From Chryseolinea lacunae (GTDB taxonomy: Bacteria > Bacteroidota > Bacteroidia > Cytophagales > Cyclobacteriaceae), in NCBI RefSeq assembly GCF_016735595.1, contig NZ_JAERRB010000004.1, positions 124,001-188,000 on the forward strand: a stretch of 64,000 bases of DNA. The letters run 5' to 3'. Both the position numbers and the translations under genes were made by a program. The notes under the pieces are model-generated. The model saw nothing but the letters and a program-made list of their open reading frames with translations. It was not told the origin of the DNA and did no database searches. This document shows, piece by piece, positions 16,616 through 24,438 of the stretch. Every line of letters begins with the position of its first letter. The first letter of the stretch is position 1.

Positions 16616-19161
16616 TTGATGATGCCAAACATGCAGCGCACCACCAGGGCGCGGTATTGTTTTTCGAAAGCCTTGTCGTCGGCACTCAGGGTTCGCAGCT
16701 GTTGCAGCGCGAATTGCTGAATGGTGATGAGGGGCAACACAATGCGCTCGCGCAACTTCACCGAGTCGCGGTTCGTAGGGTTGTTCTCCATCAGCTCTGT
16801 CAGCCCCGACACCTCCAAAATCATTTGTGTTGACAGTTTGTATTCGGCGTGCATCTTCTTCCAGAACTCGCTAAACTCTTTGTCTTTCGCCAGGTAGGCC
16901 GTGGCCGGATAATAGGTTTTGGTGAGCGACATCATGCTGTTGCTAAGCAGCGTGCGGAAGAACAGCGAGTCTTTGAATAGCATTTTCAGTTCGCGCAGCT
17001 TGCCTTGTTTCTTCAGTTCTTTCAGGGCACTGCCCACGCCATAAAATCCCGGAATGTTTTGTTTCATCTGCGCCCACGATCCCACAAACGGAATGGCGCG
17101 AAGGTCTTCAAACTTCAGACTTCCCGAATTTCGTTTCACCGGGCGCGACCCGATGTTGGTGTCGCCAATGAACGAAAGGGGGGTTATCTTCTCGAGGTAG
17201 GGAACAAACTTGGGATGTTTCTTCAGGTCGAGATAAGCCTTGTGTCCTTCGTCGGCCAGCGCGTTGATGAGGTTGATTTCGTCTTCGGCAAACTGCGGCT
17301 TCTTTTTGAACACCGAGTTCTCGATGCCCGCCGACAACAGCTGCTCGATGTTGTAGCCACACGACACCGGCTTGCCAAAGTTGGAGCTGATGGTTTGGCC
17401 TTGTATGGTGATCTGCACTTCCTTGTCTTCGATGGTGTTGCCCAGCGACGCATAGAAGTCGTGGGTGTTTCCACCGCCGCGTGCGGGAGGACCACCGCGA
17501 CCGTCGAAGAACACGGCCGTGAAGCCGTTGTCGCGCGTGATGCGTGTCAGGTTTTCTTTGGCTTGATAGATAGACCAGTTGGCGCGCAGGTAGCCGCCGT
17601 CTTTGGTGCCGTCGGAGAAGCCGAGCATGATGGTTTGTTTGTTGCCGCGGCGCTTCAGGTGGTCGCGATAGGCTTTCACGCTATAGAGCTCCGTCATGAT
17701 GCCCGGCGCGTTGGCCAGGTCTTCGATGGTTTCAAACAGGGGCACGATGTCGAGCGACAGTTGTTCGTCTTTGCCCAGGATCAGGTTGGCCAGTTGGTAG
17801 ACGCGGATCACATCCAGCGCCGACTGGCAGTTGCTGATCACATAGCGGTGACAACCTTCCACGCCGTTCTCTTCCTGTATCTGTCCGATGATGTCGATGC
17901 TTTCGATGAGCTCGCTCACAAAGGCATCTTCAAACTTCATGGTGGTGGGTTTGAAGGAAAGGCCGAGCAGCGTTTCAATTTTTTCGTGCTCCGTCAGCTT
18001 GTCGAAGTTTTTGATCTTTTTGTTTTTCGATTTCAGTTTTTCGAAGATGGCTTCCCACGCATAGGCATGCTTGCGGCTGTCCTGGCGGATGTCCATGCTG
18101 GCAAAATAAAATCCGAATATTCTCACCTTCAGGATCACGGCATCCAGCAGGTTCAGGAAAAGTCCTTTGTGATCGCGGATCAACACTTCGCGGGCTTCAA
18201 ACAAATCGTTGAGGAGCTCGTCGGGATGGTGATAAATTTCGCCGCCAAAGCCGCCGCCGAATGCCAGCGGATACACTTTGTTTTCGGCGCGGGTAATGAT
18301 GTGCTCCACGCCTTTGAAGGTGAGGCGGCGTTTCAGGAAACGGAGGTCGCGATAGTAGCAACGCAGCAGGGTTTGCTGCAGGTGTTGAGCCACTTTCAAC
18401 GTAATCTCGTGTGTCACAAATGGGTTGCCGTCGCGGTCGCCACCGGGCCAGAAACCGATCTTGATGAGGTCGTAGTTGGTCCAGTCTTCCAGCTTCATGT
18501 TGAGGCCGCTCATCAGCTTGGTGATGATGTCGGGGATCACATTGTAGAAAACATTTTCGAGGAACCACGACAAGCTCACGGCTTCGTCGAAGGGTGTGGG
18601 TTTTTCTTTGTTGATGAAGGCGGTCTTTCCCAGTTGGCGAAGCAGCAGGTTGATATGCTCCAACCGGTTTTCGCGGATGGCCTGCTCCAGGTCGTTCAGG
18701 ATGGCCAGCACATTGCCGGGGTAGAATTGCGTGGGGTGGGCGGTGAGCACGATGCGCACCGAAAAATCTTCCAGGCGCTTGCGCAGATCTTCCACGGCGT
18801 CTTCGGCGGTGGCGCGGATCAGCATCTCCGACACGCTGCCCTTTCCTTTCAGATCGTTTATTTCCGAAAAGGCAGAGTCTTCGATGGAGTCGAACAACAC
18901 CACCTGGCGTTCAATGTACTGGATGAAGCCAAACAGCAAATCGAACTGCTCCTCGCGTGTGGCCTGGGGCGTGTAGTTGCTGAAAAACTTCGAGATGATG
19001 GCCTTCGGGTCCTTCCCCTTTTCGTATTCGCTTTCGCAGGATTGCTGAAGCAGGGGCAGCAGCGTTCCGGTGCGATAGATGCCGGAATAGGGGAGATTGA
19101 GAAAAAGGCTGTTATACATGTGATAACGTGTGGAAACAACCTCGTTGAATTGACTTGCCAT
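16594..19161 (-). CDS. ppc: phosphoenolpyruvate carboxylase
   Basis: An 855-residue cytoplasmic enzyme that carboxylates PEP to oxaloacetate, refilling the TCA cycle. Landmarks are LTAHPTQ at 139-145 (catalytic His), GFWPGGDRDGNPFV at 236-249, SMDIRQDSRKH near 355-365, MLGFSDGTKDGG at 512-523 and the GRGG loop at 554-557, here continued as PPARGGGNT. The start was placed at the ATG at 19161: residues upstream in the open frame are basic and unlike the family, and a TAACTTTG promoter element lies at 19183-19190, inside that extension. Slightly shorter than enterobacterial enzymes. The SDGTKDGG and PPARGGG strings differ from the commoner SDSGKDGG and SVGRGGG, placing it in a Bacteroidota-type branch. 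Confidence 0.93.
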   Translation of the reverse strand: MASQFNEVVSTRYHMYNSLFLNLPYSGIYRTGTLLPLLQQSCESEYEKGKDPKAIISKFFSNYTPQATREEQFDLLFGFIQYIERQVVLFDSIEDSAFSEINDLKGKGSVSEMLIRATAEDAVEDLRKRLEDFSVRIVLTAHPTQFYPGNVLAILNDLEQAIRENRLEHINLLLRQLGKTAFINKEKPTPFDEAVSLSWFLENVFYNVIPDIITKLMSGLNMKLEDWTNYDLIKIGFWPGGDRDGNPFVTHEITLKVAQHLQQTLLRCYYRDLRFLKRRLTFKGVEHIITRAENKVYPLAFGGGFGGEIYHHPDELLNDLFEAREVLIRDHKGLFLNLLDAVILKVRIFGFYFASMDIRQDSRKHAYAWEAIFEKLKSKNKKIKNFDKLTEHEKIETLLGLSFKPTTMKFEDAFVSELIESIDIIGQIQEENGVEGCHRYVISNCQSALDVIRVYQLANLILGKDEQLSLDIVPLFETIEDLANAPGIMTELYSVKAYRDHLKRRGNKQTIMLGFSDGTKDGGYLRANWSIYQAKENLTRITRDNGFTAVFFDGRGGPPARGGGNTHDFYASLGNTIEDKEVQITIQGQTISSNFGKPVSCGYNIEQLLSAGIENSVFKKKPQFAEDEINLINALADEGHKAYLDLKKHPKFVPYLEKITPLSFIGDTNIGSRPVKRNSGSLKFEDLRAIPFVGSWAQMKQNIPGFYGVGSALKELKKQGKLRELKMLFKDSLFFRTLLSNSMMSLTKTYYPATAYLAKDKEFSEFWKKMHAEYKLSTQMILEVSGLTELMENNPTNRDSVKLRERIVLPLITIQQFALQQLRTLSADDKAFEKQYRALVVRCMFGIINAARNSA

Positions 19162-19182
19162 GGGTTTGGATTGAACGCTAAA

Positions 19183-19190
19183 CAAAGTTA
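19183..19190 (-). promoter_or_regulatory. promoter -7 element upstream of PEP carboxylase gene
   Basis: On the minus strand this reads TAACTTTG, an exact TAnnTTTG match, 21 bases upstream of the ATG at 19161. It also argues against longer N-terminal starts. No clear -33 box is seen. Confidence 0.5.
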
Positions 19191-19358
19191 TCAAATCCTC
19201 TATAGGCTGACGGGGGCGTTCGGGGAATTGCAGATTTTCTTTTCGAAAACGTTTACGGGATAAGAAAGCCCAAAGCTTTCCACAAGGAGGCATTTGGTTT
19301 ATGAGGATTGTGAAATGATGGTCACGACCAGCTTAAGAGGGCATGTCAGGCACCCATT

Positions 19359-19390
19359 AAAAAAGGAAGCCCGGTTCGCGGACTTCCTTC
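19359..19390 (-). terminator. intrinsic terminator of DUF1573 gene
   Basis: On the minus strand the arms GAAGGAAG and CTTCCTT flank a GC-rich interior and are followed directly by a run of six T. It lies 33 bases beyond the stop codon of the DUF1573 gene, as expected for a Rho-independent terminator. Confidence 0.8.
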
Positions 19391-19422
19391 ACATTTGGCT
19401 GGTGAGGCCTTCAGAAAAAAAA

Positions 19423-19839
19423 CTATTCTACTACTTCGCCGGTAATGACCAGTTGCACGGCACTTTCGGCAGTGTTGGCATTCACGGTCACGGTTTTATT
19501 GAAGACTCCCACGCGGGCGGCATTGTAGGTGGCACGAACAAAGCCCTGTGCACCATGCGGGATAGGATCTTTGCTGTATTCGGTCACGGTGCAGCCACAC
19601 GATGCTTGTACAGACGTGATCACCAGCGGCTCTTCGCCCGTGTTGGTGAAGGTGAACTCGTGTGTGACGGGTTTGTTGGCGGCGATCTTTCCAAAGTCAA
19701 AGGTTTTGACAGCCCACTTGAAGGTGGCGGCTTTGATGGTGCGTGCCGACGCTACAGACGTGGCAGATACCAGGGCTTGCTGGGCAAACAGGGGCGAGCA
19801 GCAAGCGAACAAAACGAGACAGGCAATGTACTTTTTCAT
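19423..19839 (-). CDS. DUF1573-domain exported protein
   Basis: A 138-residue secreted protein. A cleavable signal peptide (MKKYIACLVLFACCSPLFAQ) precedes one immunoglobulin-like DUF1573 domain, recognised by FDFGKI, THEFTFTNTGEEPLVI, the Cys pair in ASCGCTV and a final YNAARVGVFNKTVTVNAN region. These domains are abundant in Bacteroidota and resemble the ASH/MSP beta-sandwich; their function is unknown, with periplasmic or surface structural roles proposed. Monocistronic: it has its own terminator downstream and a divergent two-component operon upstream across a 227-base gap. The signal contains two Cys, but the AQ|QA site favours signal peptidase I. Confidence 0.85.
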   Translation of the reverse strand: MKKYIACLVLFACCSPLFAQQALVSATSVASARTIKAATFKWAVKTFDFGKIAANKPVTHEFTFTNTGEEPLVITSVQASCGCTVTEYSKDPIPHGAQGFVRATYNAARVGVFNKTVTVNANTAESAVQLVITGEVVE

Positions 19840-19987
19840 GGTTTAAAGTTTTATAGGTGATACATGATTTTGAAGTTGAATCGGGATGGCTGTTGAAAGC
19901 AGCTTCCGGCCGGTTGCGCAAAACGTTCGGATGGCTTTTTTTACACGCCGATCAACAACACAAAGCTGGACAAAGCCGTAGACTCCC

Positions 19988-20028
19988 TTTGTTAACGACT
20001 ATCTAAATTTTGTTAACGACTTGTTAAT
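19988..20028 (+). promoter_or_regulatory. phased TAA repeat array, candidate response-regulator operator
   Basis: Two exact copies of TTTGTTAACGACT begin at 19988 and 20009, 21 bases apart, and a further GTTAATC begins at 20023. Counting TAA cores, four elements start at 19993, 20004, 20014 and 20025, with spacings of 11, 10 and 11 bases, i.e. one per helical turn on the same face. OmpR-family regulators bind such tandem direct repeats. The array ends about 40 bases before the histidine-kinase start, next to the expected -33 position. Autoregulation by the adjacent RprY-like regulator is inferred. Confidence 0.5.
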
Positions 20029-20066
20029 CTTTCGGCCCCTGCGACCATTCTTTGTAACTTTAGCAT

Positions 20067-21332
20067 GTGAAAAGTTCAACCATCCGTCTTGTTGTGATTC
20101 TGGCTGCCCTCTGCATTGTGGGCATCACCATCACCCAGATCTATTGGGTGCGGCGGGCATTCGATTTGAAGGAGGCAGAATTTGAGCGATCCGTGAACAC
20201 TGCGCTGTATAATGTGGCGCAACAGATTTTCGAAATCAACAAAACACCATCGCCCACCAACAACCCGGTGAAGCAATTGTCGACCAACTATTTTGTGGTG
20301 ATCGTGAACGGCGAAATCAAGCCAAGCTTGCTGGAGTTTTTGCTGCGCAACGAATTTGAACGACGCAACATCGTGGCCGATTTTGAATATGGTGTCTACG
20401 ACTGCTCGAGCGAGCGCATGGTCTATGGCGACTATGTGCCACTGCAAACCGCCAAAGAAAAAATCACAAACAAAAAACTTCCGCAGTGGGCCAACGCCGG
20501 CTATTACTTCGGTGTGCAGTTTCCCAACCGCGCGGGCCACATCACCAATCAAATGGGCATCTGGTCATTTTCGTCGGTGGTGTTGTTGCTGGTCATCGTG
20601 TTTTTTGCCTACACGCTGTTTGTGATCCTGAAACAAAAACGGCTCTCCGAAATCCAGAAAGATTTCATCAACAACATGACGCACGAATTCAAAACGCCCA
20701 TTGCCACCATCGCGGTGTCGACGGAAGTGTTGAAAGATCCACAGATTGCGTCGCAGCCCGAGCGCTTGCTGAACTATGCCACCATCATCGAAAAAGAAAA
20801 CCTTCGCCTGAAACAACAAGTGGAACGTGTGTTGCAGATGGCGCGGCTTGACAAGGAAGATATTGGTTTGCGCAAAGAAAAGATCGATGTGCACAACGTC
20901 ATTCAGGAGTCCATTCGGCATGCGGCGTTGCCCTTGCAGGAAAAGGCAGGTCGTGTGGCCTTCGAGTTTCAGGCTACTGAACACGAGATGGAAGCAGACA
21001 AGCTTCACCTCACCAACGTGTTCAATAATTTGATCGACAATGCCATCAAATATTGCAAGACCATTCCGCAGATCAGCATCCGCACCACCAACCACGAACA
21101 CGGCCTGGTGGTGGAAGTGCAGGACAACGGCATTGGCATTGGTCCCGAAAATCAAAAAAGAGTATTTCAAAAGTTTTATCGTGTGCCCACCGGCAATGTG
21201 CACGACGTGAAAGGATTCGGATTGGGATTGAGCTACGTGAAGACCGTAGTGGAGGCCCACAAAGGAGGCATTTCGGTGAGGAGCGAATTGGGCAGAGGCT
21301 CGTCGTTCAGAATCTATCTTCCGTTGGCATAA
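20067..21332 (+). CDS. sensor histidine kinase, RprX-like
   Basis: A 421-residue two-transmembrane histidine kinase. TM1 spans about 7-27, a small extracytoplasmic sensor domain 30-165 follows, TM2 spans 168-189, then the dimerisation/phosphoacceptor box NMTHEFKTPIAT with H206, and the ATPase region with NLIDNAIKY, VEVQDNGIGIG, and GFGLGLSYVK. The GTG at 20067 is the only start that keeps TM1. The kinase gene is followed after ten bases by its OmpR-family regulator. Overall similarity to Bacteroides RprX is recalled, not computed. The sensor domain has no recognised ligand-binding family, so the stimulus is unknown. Confidence 0.9.
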   Translation: MKSSTIRLVVILAALCIVGITITQIYWVRRAFDLKEAEFERSVNTALYNVAQQIFEINKTPSPTNNPVKQLSTNYFVVIVNGEIKPSLLEFLLRNEFERRNIVADFEYGVYDCSSERMVYGDYVPLQTAKEKITNKKLPQWANAGYYFGVQFPNRAGHITNQMGIWSFSSVVLLLVIVFFAYTLFVILKQKRLSEIQKDFINNMTHEFKTPIATIAVSTEVLKDPQIASQPERLLNYATIIEKENLRLKQQVERVLQMARLDKEDIGLRKEKIDVHNVIQESIRHAALPLQEKAGRVAFEFQATEHEMEADKLHLTNVFNNLIDNAIKYCKTIPQISIRTTNHEHGLVVEVQDNGIGIGPENQKRVFQKFYRVPTGNVHDVKGFGLGLSYVKTVVEAHKGGISVRSELGRGSSFRIYLPLA

Positions 21333-21342
21333 CCTGCAGCGC

Positions 21343-22029
21343 ATGAGCATAGCAAAGAAAATATTGTTGGTGGAAGACGATCCCAGCCTGGGCTTTGTGA
21401 TCAAAGACAACCTGAACATCAAAGGCTATGACGTCACGCTGTGTCAGGATGGCGAAGAGGGCGAGCGCACGTTTGGAAACACGCCCTTCAACCTTTGCAT
21501 TTTCGACGTGATGCTTCCCAAAAAAGACGGCTTTGCCCTGGCCCGGAGCGTGCGCGAAAAAAACAAAAGCATTCCCATTCTTTTTCTCACTGCCAAGTCT
21601 ATGACCGACGACAAGCTCGAAGGTTTTCAGGCCGGAGCCGACGACTACATCACAAAACCGTTCAGCCTCGAAGAATTGTTGTGTCGCGTAGAGGTGTTCA
21701 TGAAGCGTGGCATTGTACAGCCCGGCAACGACGAGAAACGTTTTGTGCTGGGAAATTTTGAATTCGACTTTTCGAACCTCACGCTAAAAAACAACAGCAC
21801 CGAAAAAACACTGACTCAAAAGGAAGCCGAAGTGCTGAAGCTGCTCTATCAAAATCGCGAGCGTGTGTTGAAGCGCGAAGAAATTCTGAAGCAGGTGTGG
21901 GGCGACGACGATTATTTTATGGGAAGAAGCCTCGATGTGTTTATCTCTAAACTGCGAAAGTATCTGAAGGAAGATCCGGCTGTGCAAATTGTGAACTACC
22001 ACGGCGTAGGCTTCAAACTGGAGTTCTAA
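21343..22029 (+). CDS. OmpR-family response regulator, RprY-like
   Basis: A 228-residue regulator with an N-terminal receiver domain (acidic pocket E11-D12-D13, phosphoacceptor D55, T83, K105) and a C-terminal winged-helix DNA-binding domain (about 130-228) with RSLDVFISKLRKYL as recognition helix region. The receiver sequence, including DVMLPKKDGF and GADDYITKPFS, resembles RprY of Bacteroides. It would be phosphorylated by the kinase encoded just upstream. The phased TAA array in front of the operon is a plausible binding site. A strong bidirectional terminator follows. Confidence 0.95.
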   Translation: MSIAKKILLVEDDPSLGFVIKDNLNIKGYDVTLCQDGEEGERTFGNTPFNLCIFDVMLPKKDGFALARSVREKNKSIPILFLTAKSMTDDKLEGFQAGADDYITKPFSLEELLCRVEVFMKRGIVQPGNDEKRFVLGNFEFDFSNLTLKNNSTEKTLTQKEAEVLKLLYQNRERVLKREEILKQVWGDDDYFMGRSLDVFISKLRKYLKEDPAVQIVNYHGVGFKLEF

Positions 22030-22041
22030 AAAAATCATCAT

Positions 22042-22087
22042 AAAAAAAACAGCCCACGCTCTCCGAAGAACGTGGGCTGTTTTTTTT
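22042..22087. terminator. bidirectional intrinsic terminator
   Basis: A run of A, the arm ACAGCCCACG, a 12-base loop, the exactly complementary arm CGTGGGCTGT and a run of T. It sits between the convergent response-regulator gene (+) and the permease gene (-) and is symmetrical enough to end both transcripts. Confidence 0.93.
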
Positions 22088-22099
22088 ATAGATCAGCGA

Positions 22100-23542
22100 T
22101 CACTTGTTTCGAAGCACGCTGTTCGATTTGCTATAGAAGAAGTAGATGAACAAACCAATGATCATCCATCCGCCTGCGGCCAGCAAGGTGTCGGCCGGCA
22201 ATGACAGGATCATGGCCGAGCAGATAACAATGCCAAGGATGGGCACCAGCGGCACCAGTGGCGTGGTGAACGGCCGAACCGCTTCGGGGTTCTTGATGCG
22301 CATCACCCAGATGCCTGCACACACCATCACAAAGGCGAAGAGCGTTCCAATGCTGGTCAGGTCGCCTGCCATGCTGCCGGGAATGAATCCGGCAAACAAG
22401 CCCACAAACACAAACAGGATCATGTTCGACTTATAAGGCGTTCTGAATTTAGGGTGCACTTCGGCAAACACTTTGGGAATGAGACCATCGTTTGACATGG
22501 AGTAGAACACGCGCGACTGGCCCATGAGCATCACGAGGATAACCGACGAGAACCCGGCAAGAATAGCTACCGTGATCAGCGTGGCAAGCCAGCCGTAGCC
22601 GGGCATGTAGTGTTGAATGGCATAGGCAACCGAAGCTTCTTTTCCTACGGTCTTGAACTCTTCCCAGTTGGCAATGCCGGTGAGCACGCGCGAGAAAAGA
22701 ATATATAGAATCGTACACACGATGAGCGAACCCAGGATACCGATGGGCATGTCGCGCTTCGGATTTTTTGCTTCCTGTGCGGCGGTCGACACGGCGTCGA
22801 AACCGATGAAGGCGAAGAACACGATGGCCGAACCACCCAACACACCACCCCAACCGTGACGGTTGAAAGCTTCGTGACCGGCGGCGGTTTCGGGAATGAA
22901 GAACGGATCGTAGTTGGCGGGGTTGATGAACTGCCAGCCCAGGGCAATGAAGATGAGCACAATGGAAACTTTCACAAACACGATGATGGCATTGACCATA
23001 GCCGATTCTTTCGTGCCTTTAATAAGGATGAGCGTCAGGATCAACAGGATGAACAACGCAGGCAGGTTGATGATGCCGCTCACGCCGTCTATAGATGTTT
23101 CCATGGGCGAGTGCGACCACGCATACGGTATGGCGCCGCCCAAAAGGTTATTGAGGTATTCGCTCCAGGCGATGGACACGGTGGCAGCAGCCAGGGCATA
23201 TTCCAGCACCAAGGCCCAGCCAATGATCCAGGCAATGAATTCGCCCATGGTTACGTAAGCATAGGTATAGGCGCTTCCGGCCACGGGAATCATGGAAGCA
23301 AATTCGGCATAACACAGACCGGCAAATGCGCAGCCTACGGCGGCTACAATAAAAGAGATGACCACGGCAGGTCCGGCGGCCTCACCGGCAGCAGCAGCCG
23401 TGCGCACAAACAATCCGGCGCCAATAATGGCTCCAATGCCCAGTGCAATCAGGTTGCCGGCGCCCAAGGTGCGCTTCAGGCCTTTGTCCGAATCGCCCGT
23501 CTGCATGAGTTGCGCCAGAGGCTTTTTGATAAACAAGCTCAT
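22100..23542 (-). CDS. APC-family amino acid permease (cationic amino acid transporter type)
   Basis: A 480-residue integral membrane protein with about 12-13 hydrophobic segments. The N-terminal LGAGNLIALGIGAIIGAGLF is the APC superfamily substrate-binding helix 1 motif, and CYAEFASMIPVAGSAYTY is the matching helix 2-3 region. The sequence is of the CAT/YfnA type, which moves neutral or cationic amino acids with protons or by exchange; the exact substrate is open. It lies downstream of lspA on the same strand with a 150-base gap, and has a candidate -7 (TACTTTTA) of its own. It ends at the shared terminator. Confidence 0.9.
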   Translation of the reverse strand: MSLFIKKPLAQLMQTGDSDKGLKRTLGAGNLIALGIGAIIGAGLFVRTAAAAGEAAGPAVVISFIVAAVGCAFAGLCYAEFASMIPVAGSAYTYAYVTMGEFIAWIIGWALVLEYALAAATVSIAWSEYLNNLLGGAIPYAWSHSPMETSIDGVSGIINLPALFILLILTLILIKGTKESAMVNAIIVFVKVSIVLIFIALGWQFINPANYDPFFIPETAAGHEAFNRHGWGGVLGGSAIVFFAFIGFDAVSTAAQEAKNPKRDMPIGILGSLIVCTILYILFSRVLTGIANWEEFKTVGKEASVAYAIQHYMPGYGWLATLITVAILAGFSSVILVMLMGQSRVFYSMSNDGLIPKVFAEVHPKFRTPYKSNMILFVFVGLFAGFIPGSMAGDLTSIGTLFAFVMVCAGIWVMRIKNPEAVRPFTTPLVPLVPILGIVICSAMILSLPADTLLAAGGWMIIGLFIYFFYSKSNSVLRNK

Positions 23543-23692
23543 TTGTATTCTTTAAGGTTTAGGTAAATTTTTATTCGCCTAAAAGTAAGAAGAATAATGA
23601 ACTTGGCTAACGGCTATTAGCTTACGCGGAATAAAATTCTTTTGGATGGCAGGCAGACAAACAATCTGCATTACCCACTTCGCCGAGGGAGT

Positions 23693-24385
23693 TTAGGCCT
23701 GGGGAGTGTCGGATGAATTTTCGATGGTCTTTTCTGTGGCGTCGGCCACGGGTGGGGTAGCGGTAAGTTGCTCCTCCGCAACCGTTTCTTCTGTGCCATG
23801 GATGCGCTCGCCAAAATAACGACGCTGAAACAGAAGGATGATCACCACACCGACGAAAATGGATGAGTCGGCAATGTTGAACACGGGACTGAAGAACAGA
23901 AAATAATCTCCCCCCACATACGGTACCCACGTGGGCCATGTGAAATCAAACAACGGGAAGAACAGCATGTCGATCACCTGCCCGTGAAACCAGGGCGTGG
24001 GTGAATTGACGGGGTGGTTGTGAAGAAACACACCATAGAAGGTGCTGTCGATGACGTTGCCCACGGCACCGCCCAGAATCAACGCCATGCACCAGAGAAA
24101 TCCTTCGCTCGAACCTTTGCGCGCCATCTTCACCAGATAGTAGGCAATGCCACCCATGGCCGCGATGCGAAACACCGTGAGGGCCAGCTTGCCAAATTCG
24201 TTGTGCCAGCGGATGCCGAACGCCATGCCGGGGTTGAGAAGATAATGCAGCTTGAAGCCATATTGCTCATTTCCCAGAATGGTTACTTCCTGGTGCAGGT
24301 ACATGAAATTATGCACCAGCAACTTCGACACTTGGTCGATGACGATGACAACGAGGGCGAGCAGGAAGAATTTGTAAATTTTCAT
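23693..24385 (-). CDS. lspA: lipoprotein signal peptidase (signal peptidase II)
   Basis: A 230-residue membrane aspartyl protease that removes signal peptides from prolipoproteins. Four transmembrane segments are visible; the catalytic aspartates are D113 (in GGAVGNVIDS) and D173 (in FNIADSSIF). The protein is longer than the about 160-residue E. coli enzyme: it carries an insert between 120 and 165 and a hydrophilic C-terminal tail after about 195, both common in Bacteroidota. The ATG at 24385 is preferred over a TTG two codons upstream. It follows ileS by about 50 bases, the widely conserved ileS-lspA order; no dksA-like gene lies between them. Confidence 0.95.
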   Translation of the reverse strand: MKIYKFFLLALVVIVIDQVSKLLVHNFMYLHQEVTILGNEQYGFKLHYLLNPGMAFGIRWHNEFGKLALTVFRIAAMGGIAYYLVKMARKGSSEGFLWCMALILGGAVGNVIDSTFYGVFLHNHPVNSPTPWFHGQVIDMLFFPLFDFTWPTWVPYVGGDYFLFFSPVFNIADSSIFVGVVIILLFQRRYFGERIHGTEETVAEEQLTATPPVADATEKTIENSSDTPQA

Positions 24386-24438
24386 GTGCAAAGTTTAATG
24401 TCACTCCCGGAAGCCCAAAGCCACCGGGAGGCCATTCA

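Noticed and set aside
17005-19263. Plus-strand open frame of 752 codons antisense to PEP carboxylase
   Set aside because: It mirrors a strongly conserved enzyme on the other strand; the translation has no domain character and is a codon-bias shadow.
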